From assembly GCA_010029945.1 (NCBI GenBank), contig RGQW01000056.1:1-9900 (forward strand): a stretch of DNA of 9,900 nucleotides, given 5' to 3'. Every line of letters begins with the position of its first letter. Position 1 is the stretch's first letter. Position numbers and translations under genes: made by a program. Origin of the DNA: Actinomycetota bacterium (GTDB lineage Bacteria; Actinomycetota; Actinomycetes; S36-B12). Shown in pieces: positions 5,814-9,900 of this stretch. The notes under the pieces were generated by a model. It saw nothing but the letters and a program-made list of their open reading frames with translations, was not told the origin of the DNA and ran no database searches.

Positions 5814-7337
5814 GTGGATTCGGATCGACTCCTGTCGTCTCTGCTTGCCTCGGGGCACACGACAGACATCATCGAGCCCTTTACCGGCGCCACCTTGTAC
5901 TCGCTCCCGACGAGCACCGAGGACGACATCGATGCCGTCTTTGGTGAGGCTCGCCGAGCCCAGAAGATGTGGGCGGATACCCCTGTCTCGGTGCGCAGCG
6001 CGATCATGCTGCGATTTCACGATGCGCTGCTGAACGAGCGTCAAGCCATTTTGGATCTGGTGCAACGCGAGACTGGTAAGGCCCGGAAAGACGCGAATGA
6101 AGAAGTCCTCGATGTGTGCATCACCGCTCGGCACTACGCCCGAGATGCCCGACGGCTCCTTCGGCCGCGCCGACGACTCGGCGCACTTCCGGGGCTCGTG
6201 GGAGTCGTCGAGCGCCGAGTTCCTTTCGGTGTCGTAGGGGTTATCGCCCCGTGGAACTACCCGCTCACGCTGGCGATCAGCGACGCGATACCCGCGATGA
6301 TGGCGGGAAATTGCGTCGTAGTGAAGCCCGACGTGCAAACAACACTCTCGGCGCTGTGGATTGCTGACCTACTGCAGCGAGCCGGCCTTCCTCCCGGGGT
6401 ATTCAGCGTGGTGGCGGGAGAGGGATCGGTTGTGGGTCCGCTGGTTATCGATCGATCTGACTACGTGATGTTCACCGGATCGACGGCGGTGGGCAGACGT
6501 GTGGCCGCTCGATGCGGGGAGTTGCTCATTGGATGTTCCATGGAGCTCGGCGGAAAGAACGCGATGATCGTTCGAGGCGACGCCGACATCGCGGCGGCGG
6601 CGGCGCTTGCCTGTCGGGCGAGCTTTTCCAATTCGGGGCAACTGTGCATCTCGATGGAGCGGATCTACGTGGATCAATCCATTGTCGATGAGTTCCTCGA
6701 TGCCTTCGCCCGTCGAACGCAGGCTTTGCGCATGTCGGCGCAGATCGGCTGGGGCGCTGATGTCGGATCACTGATATCGCAGCGTCAACGTGATCGGGTG
6801 GCTGCCCATGTGGAGAACGCGATGTCACTCGGAGCCAACGTGATCGTGGGGGGTGAACCCCGACCGGACATCGGCCCGTACTTCTTTGAACCCACCATTC
6901 TCACCGGAGTGCACGAAGACATGGAGGTCTGCCGTGTAGAAACCTTCGGACCCGTGGTGTCGGTGTATCCGGTGGGCTCGGACGCTGAGGCTGTTGCCCG
7001 GGCCAACGACACTGAGTACGGCTTGAACGCTGCCATTGCGAGCCGAGACACTCGGGCTGCCCGGGCTATGGCGCGATCTCTGCGGGCGGGAACGGTCAAC
7101 ATCAACGAGGGGTACGCGGCCGCGTGGGCGAGCAAGCGAGCACCCATGGGTGGCATGGGCGCGTCGGGGCTAGGCAGGCGTCACGGCGACGAAGGTCTAC
7201 GGAAGTACACGGAGTCGCAAACCATCGCGACCCAGAGGGCGCTTGGCTTCGATCCACCCTTCGGGTGGTCAGACGAGCAATGGGGTGACACTCTTGCCCA
7301 AGCGATGGCCTTTATGAAGAACCTGGGATTGAAGTAG
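5814..7337 (+). CDS. gabD2: NAD(P)-dependent succinate-semialdehyde dehydrogenase-like aldehyde dehydrogenase, GabD2 type
   Basis: This is a soluble aldehyde dehydrogenase of 507 residues that oxidises an aldehyde to the acid with NAD(P)+. Catalytic residues are visible: N148 in APWNYP, general base E244 in MELGGKN, and nucleophile C278 in NSGQLCIS. FTGST (220-224) lies in the coenzyme fold, ETFGP (376-380) near the coenzyme ribose, and the C-terminal PMGGMGASGLGRRHG (444-458) in the oligomerisation region. LCISMERIYV and SGLGRRHG resemble mycobacterial GabD2 (Rv1731 as I recall it), hence the succinate-semialdehyde call; the true substrate is uncertain. GTG 5814 is chosen because of AGGGG 5 nt upstream and a normal N-terminus. 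It lies 8 nt after guaB3 and 8 nt before the GMC oxidoreductase gene, so co-transcription is very likely. In M. tuberculosis gabD2 is elsewhere and guaB3 is followed directly by choD, so this is an insertion or a retained ancestral order. Confidence 0.86.
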   Translation: MDSDRLLSSLLASGHTTDIIEPFTGATLYSLPTSTEDDIDAVFGEARRAQKMWADTPVSVRSAIMLRFHDALLNERQAILDLVQRETGKARKDANEEVLDVCITARHYARDARRLLRPRRRLGALPGLVGVVERRVPFGVVGVIAPWNYPLTLAISDAIPAMMAGNCVVVKPDVQTTLSALWIADLLQRAGLPPGVFSVVAGEGSVVGPLVIDRSDYVMFTGSTAVGRRVAARCGELLIGCSMELGGKNAMIVRGDADIAAAAALACRASFSNSGQLCISMERIYVDQSIVDEFLDAFARRTQALRMSAQIGWGADVGSLISQRQRDRVAAHVENAMSLGANVIVGGEPRPDIGPYFFEPTILTGVHEDMEVCRVETFGPVVSVYPVGSDAEAVARANDTEYGLNAAIASRDTRAARAMARSLRAGTVNINEGYAAAWASKRAPMGGMGASGLGRRHGDEGLRKYTESQTIATQRALGFDPPFGWSDEQWGDTLAQAMAFMKNLGLK

Positions 7338-7342
7338 GAGGG
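7336..7342 (+). promoter_or_regulatory. Ribosome binding site of the GMC oxidoreductase gene
   Basis: AGGAGGG begins within the stop codon of the aldehyde dehydrogenase gene (TAG, 7335-7337) and is followed by CTG and the ATG at 7346. It is the strongest Shine-Dalgarno in the rightward block, so this gene can be well translated even at the end of the operon. Confidence 0.8.
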
Positions 7343-7345
7343 CTG

Positions 7346-9073
7346 ATGGCGGCGCCTCTGAGTGACCCTGCGGTCTTCGACACCGATGTCGCAGTCATCG
7401 GGTCCGGCTTTGGCGGCTCGGTGACCGCTCTACGGCTCGCGGAAAAGAACTATCGCGTCACGGTTTTCGAAGCGGGTCGTCGCTTCGCCGATCATGAATT
7501 CGCTTCGACCTCGTGGGATCTTCGACGTTTCCTGTGGGCTCCGATGCTTGGAATGTTCGGCATCCAACGTTTCCATGTGATGAAGGACGTTGCCGTCCTT
7601 GCCGGTGCCGGTGTGGGTGGTGGATCCCTCGTGTATGCCAACACGCTGTACATCCCCGGGGGTCGTTTCTTCTCGGATCCACAATGGGCCGACATCACAG
7701 ATTGGGCCCGTGAACTCGCGCCCTACTACGACCAGGCCGGTCGCATGCTCGGCATCGAAGACAACCCTCGGATGACGCCCTCGGACATTGTCATGAAGCA
7801 GGTGGCCGATGACATGGGAGTGGGGCACACCTTCCGTATGACGCCGGTGGGTGTCTACTTCGGCACCCCGGGTGTGACGGCCCCGGATCCGTACTTCGGG
7901 GGGCGCGGACCCGCTCGAACAGGGTGCATCGAGTGCGGTGAGTGCATGACCGGTTGCCGGTGGAACGCGAAGAACACGCTGCCCAAGAACTATCTGCACC
8001 TCGCCGAACTCGCTGGAGCGCGCATCTTGCCGATGACCACGGTGACTGGCGTCGACCCGTTACCCGGCGGTGGGTACCGCATCGAGACGAGGGCCACGGG
8101 GTCCCTCGGCAATCGCCTTCGCCGGTGGTTCACGGCCGAACACGTGGTGTTTGCTGCAGGCACGTACAACACGCAGCGACTGCTCCACAAGATGAAAGAC
8201 GAAGGTCGGTTACCTCGCCTGTCGCCGATGCTCGGCCGCCTGTCGCGTACCAATTCAGAATCCATTCTCGGGGCGGTGGCTCAAACAACCTCGGTGACCG
8301 GAGCCGACTTCACCGAAGGAGTCGCCATCACGTCGAGCTGGTATCCGGACGACAACACTCATGTCGAGCCCGTGCGCTACGGCAAAGGCTCAAACTCGAT
8401 GGGGTTGCTGCAGTCTGTTCTCACCACACCTGTCGCTGGAGAACCTCGGTGGCGTGTGTGGCTCAGAGAGTTGGCTCGACAGCCGGGAATCGTGCGGCAA
8501 CTGCTGGACGTCCGCGGGTGGTCCGAGCGGACGGTGATCTCGTTGATCATGCAGCCGGTCGACAACTCGTTGACATTGACCGGCAAGCGACGTCGACTCG
8601 GCCCGTTCTCGCGGTGGCGGCTGACAACGGATCAAGATCAATCCTCACCGGCTCCCACGTACATGCCGGTTGCCCAGGACGTGGTCCGTCGTGTTGCGGA
8701 CAAGATCGGCGGCATTCCCGGTTCGAGTGTTTTCGAAAATATCGACGCGGCGCTCACAGCCCACTTCGTCGGAGGGTGCGTGATCGGCGCCGACGCCGAT
8801 GTTGGAGTGGTCGATGCCTACCACCGAGTCTTCGGATATCCGGGGATGCACATCGTGGATGGTTCGACGATCACCGCGAACTTGGGCGTCAATCCATCGC
8901 TGACCATCACCGCGCAGGCGGAACGAGCGATGGCCTTGTGGCCGAATAAGGGTGAGCCGGATGCCAGGCCCGATCTCGGCGCAGGCTACGAGCCGGTCAC
9001 CCCCATCGAGCCGGCCCGTCCGATAGTGCCGACCGACGCACCGGGAGCCCTGCGTCTGCCACTCGCGACGTGA
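7346..9073 (+). CDS. choD: GMC-family FAD oxidoreductase, ChoD-like (annotated cholesterol oxidase family), with four-cysteine cluster
   Basis: This 575-residue flavoenzyme is of the glucose-methanol-choline family. The FAD dinucleotide motif is VIGSGFGGS (17-25), with the ribose-binding acidic residue E42 in FEAG. LAGAGVGGGSLVYAN (85-99) is the GMC signature, and TAHFVGG (471-477) and NLGVNPSLTI (512-521) are in the C-terminal FAD and active-site region. There is no signal peptide and no membrane segment, so the enzyme should be cytosolic. It resembles M. tuberculosis ChoD (Rv3409c) along its length, including RTNSES, EPVRYGKGSN and LWPNKGE. C194, C197, C200 and C204 form C-x2-C-x2-C-x3-C, like a ferredoxin cluster. 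Only one other cysteine (C478) occurs in the protein. Steroid oxidase activity is a family label that is not proven by sequence; another alcohol is possible. It ends the rightward block and a hairpin terminator follows. Confidence 0.87.
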   Translation: MAAPLSDPAVFDTDVAVIGSGFGGSVTALRLAEKNYRVTVFEAGRRFADHEFASTSWDLRRFLWAPMLGMFGIQRFHVMKDVAVLAGAGVGGGSLVYANTLYIPGGRFFSDPQWADITDWARELAPYYDQAGRMLGIEDNPRMTPSDIVMKQVADDMGVGHTFRMTPVGVYFGTPGVTAPDPYFGGRGPARTGCIECGECMTGCRWNAKNTLPKNYLHLAELAGARILPMTTVTGVDPLPGGGYRIETRATGSLGNRLRRWFTAEHVVFAAGTYNTQRLLHKMKDEGRLPRLSPMLGRLSRTNSESILGAVAQTTSVTGADFTEGVAITSSWYPDDNTHVEPVRYGKGSNSMGLLQSVLTTPVAGEPRWRVWLRELARQPGIVRQLLDVRGWSERTVISLIMQPVDNSLTLTGKRRRLGPFSRWRLTTDQDQSSPAPTYMPVAQDVVRRVADKIGGIPGSSVFENIDAALTAHFVGGCVIGADADVGVVDAYHRVFGYPGMHIVDGSTITANLGVNPSLTITAQAERAMALWPNKGEPDARPDLGAGYEPVTPIEPARPIVPTDAPGALRLPLAT

Positions 9074-9122
9074 CGTGGGGATACCTGACGTCGAGGTGTA
9101 CAAGAACTCTCGGTAGACGCGA

Positions 9123-9156
9123 CGAGAGGGGCGGATCCGAAGATCCACCCCTCTCG
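9123..9156. terminator. Hairpin terminator between choD and the convergent coxM-like gene
   Basis: The sequence 9123-9137 pairs with 9142-9156 around a CGAA loop: CGAGAGGGG against CCCCTCTCG and GGATC against GATCC. There is one C-A mismatch on the plus strand, which becomes a G-U wobble on the minus strand, so the stem is continuous for leftward transcripts. It is 49 nt past the choD stop and 22 nt past the coxM stop. No T-tract follows on either side. Confidence 0.82.
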
Positions 9157-9160
9157 AACA

Positions 9161-9176
9161 GTGTCGCTGTGTCGCT
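9161..9176. repeat. 8-bp tandem repeat downstream of the coxM-like gene
   Basis: GTGTCGCT occurs twice in direct succession (9161-9168 and 9169-9176) between the hairpin and the stop codon of the leftward gene. It is non-coding and probably of no function. Confidence 0.6.
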
Positions 9177-9178
9177 GA

Positions 9179-9900
9179 CTACGAGGAGATACCAGCCGCC
9201 GTTGCAACCGCCCGCTTGGTGAGCACCGTCACCAGATGCTTGCGGAACTCGACGTCGGCATCCTCGTCGGCGAACGGCTCGAGACCGTCCGCCGCCTGAG
9301 CACACGCGGCCTCGATCTCGGCCATGCTGCTCGCGCCTACGAGCGCCCGCTCCGTGGCAGAGGCCCGCATCGGTGTGCCGCCGACATTCGCCAGGCCAAT
9401 GCGCGCCTCGGCAATGGAGCCGGAGTCCATGCGGACAGCAGCCCCGACACCGACGATGCTCCAGGCCTGCGCGGTGCGATTGAACTTCTCGTAGTGCGAT
9501 CCCCATCCGTCGTACTTCGGGAAGGAGGCGCTGACGAGGAGCTCGTCCTCACCGACGGCCGTCTCGAACGGTCCGATAAAGAACTCCGCTGCCGGAACCG
9601 TGCGACGACCTCCGGGGCCGGCGATGGTGAACTCCGCGTCCAGGGCCAACGCCACCGGCGGTTGGTCTGCCCGCGGGTCCGCGTGGGCGAGGGCGCCGCC
9701 GACGGTGCCGCGATGACGGATCTGCGGGTCCGCGACCGTCGCTGTCGCCTGAGCGAGCAGCGGCACGGACGAGGTCACCGCAGGATCGTTCATCACGGCG
9801 TGGTGGGTGGCTCCCGAGCCGATGACGACCCTGTCACCGGAGCCGTCGATGCTCTTGATCTCGTCGATGCCGGAGCAATCGACAACGAGCTCGGGTGCGT
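9179..9900 (-). CDS. coxM: FAD-binding medium subunit of a molybdenum hydroxylase, CoxM type (N-terminus beyond window edge)
   Basis: The 239 visible residues belong to the CO-dehydrogenase/xanthine-dehydrogenase medium subunit, which passes electrons from the molybdenum subunit through Fe-S centres to FAD. The frame is open to the right edge. Upstream of the GTG at 9796 it still encodes conserved sequence (ELVVDCSGIDEIKSI, then VVIGSGATHHAV), so that GTG is internal. The second FAD motif is IRHRGTVGGALAHADPRAD, followed by VPAAEFFIGPF, HYEKFNRTAQAWSIVGVGAA and GLANVGGTPMRA. CoxM proteins are about 285-290 residues, so roughly 50 are missing, including the first FAD motif (AGGxS). It is the last gene before a terminator, so its partners (coxS, coxL) should lie to the right; the order S-L-M would suit a form II-type operon of uncertain substrate. 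It is transcribed towards choD and is not part of that operon. Confidence 0.88.
   Translation of the reverse strand, partial: APELVVDCSGIDEIKSIDGSGDRVVIGSGATHHAVMNDPAVTSSVPLLAQATATVADPQIRHRGTVGGALAHADPRADQPPVALALDAEFTIAGPGGRRTVPAAEFFIGPFETAVGEDELLVSASFPKYDGWGSHYEKFNRTAQAWSIVGVGAAVRMDSGSIAEARIGLANVGGTPMRASATERALVGASSMAEIEAACAQAADGLEPFADEDADVEFRKHLVTVLTKRAVATAAGISS

Noticed and set aside
7942..8949. 335-codon plus-strand frame inside choD
   Set aside because: It is out of frame with the GMC oxidoreductase, has Arg/His-rich composition and no domain. The choD frame carries all family motifs.
9794..9796. GTG as the start of the coxM-like gene
   Set aside because: The in-frame codons to the window edge encode conserved CoxM sequence (VVIGSGATHHAV and before), so the gene begins outside the window.

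Overview
The window reads as chromosomal DNA from a GC-rich actinobacterium (Actinomycetota). The evidence is a four-cysteine WhiB protein, a GuaB3-type IMPDH paralogue, frequent GTG starts, and a gene order close to the groES-groEL1 / whiB3 / guaB2-guaB3-choD neighbourhood of Mycobacterium tuberculosis and the groEL1 / whiD / guaB region of Streptomyces. Genus cannot be told from these genes. The comparison with those genomes is from memory, not from a search.

Layout. The end of a groEL1-type chaperonin gene (+, 5' end just outside the window) converges on a whiB3/whiD-type gene (-), with a 15-bp hairpin terminator between them. A 166-bp divergent control region (2001-2166) separates whiB3 from a rightward block of five tightly packed genes: a MerR-type regulator with a CarH-like cobalamin-binding domain, guaB (IMP dehydrogenase), guaB3 (IMPDH-like, no CBS pair, no catalytic cysteine), a GabD2-type aldehyde dehydrogenase, and a ChoD-type GMC flavin oxidoreductase with a ferredoxin-like cysteine run. 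The gaps are 13, 2, 8 and 8 nt, so one transcript is likely from guaB onward and possible from the regulator. A second hairpin terminator follows. The leftward 3' part of a CoxM-type FAD subunit of a molybdenum hydroxylase then runs off the right edge.

How the genes may work together. GuaB carries out the first committed step of guanine nucleotide synthesis. The GMC oxidase and the aldehyde dehydrogenase could act in sequence (alcohol to aldehyde to acid); that is inference. WhiB3 is a [4Fe-4S] redox/NO-responsive regulator, and the divergently encoded MerR protein has the residues of a B12-dependent, possibly light-sensing regulator. It stands where relatives carry sigD or bldM, and its control region holds inverted and direct repeats.

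Most of the window is conserved core actinobacterial genome. The items most worth a second look are the CarH-like regulator with its candidate operators, the Cys-cluster GMC enzyme paired with an aldehyde dehydrogenase inside a purine operon, the Cys-to-His change in GuaB3, and the tandemly duplicated His tail of GroEL. I found no mobile element, CRISPR array, tRNA or rRNA.
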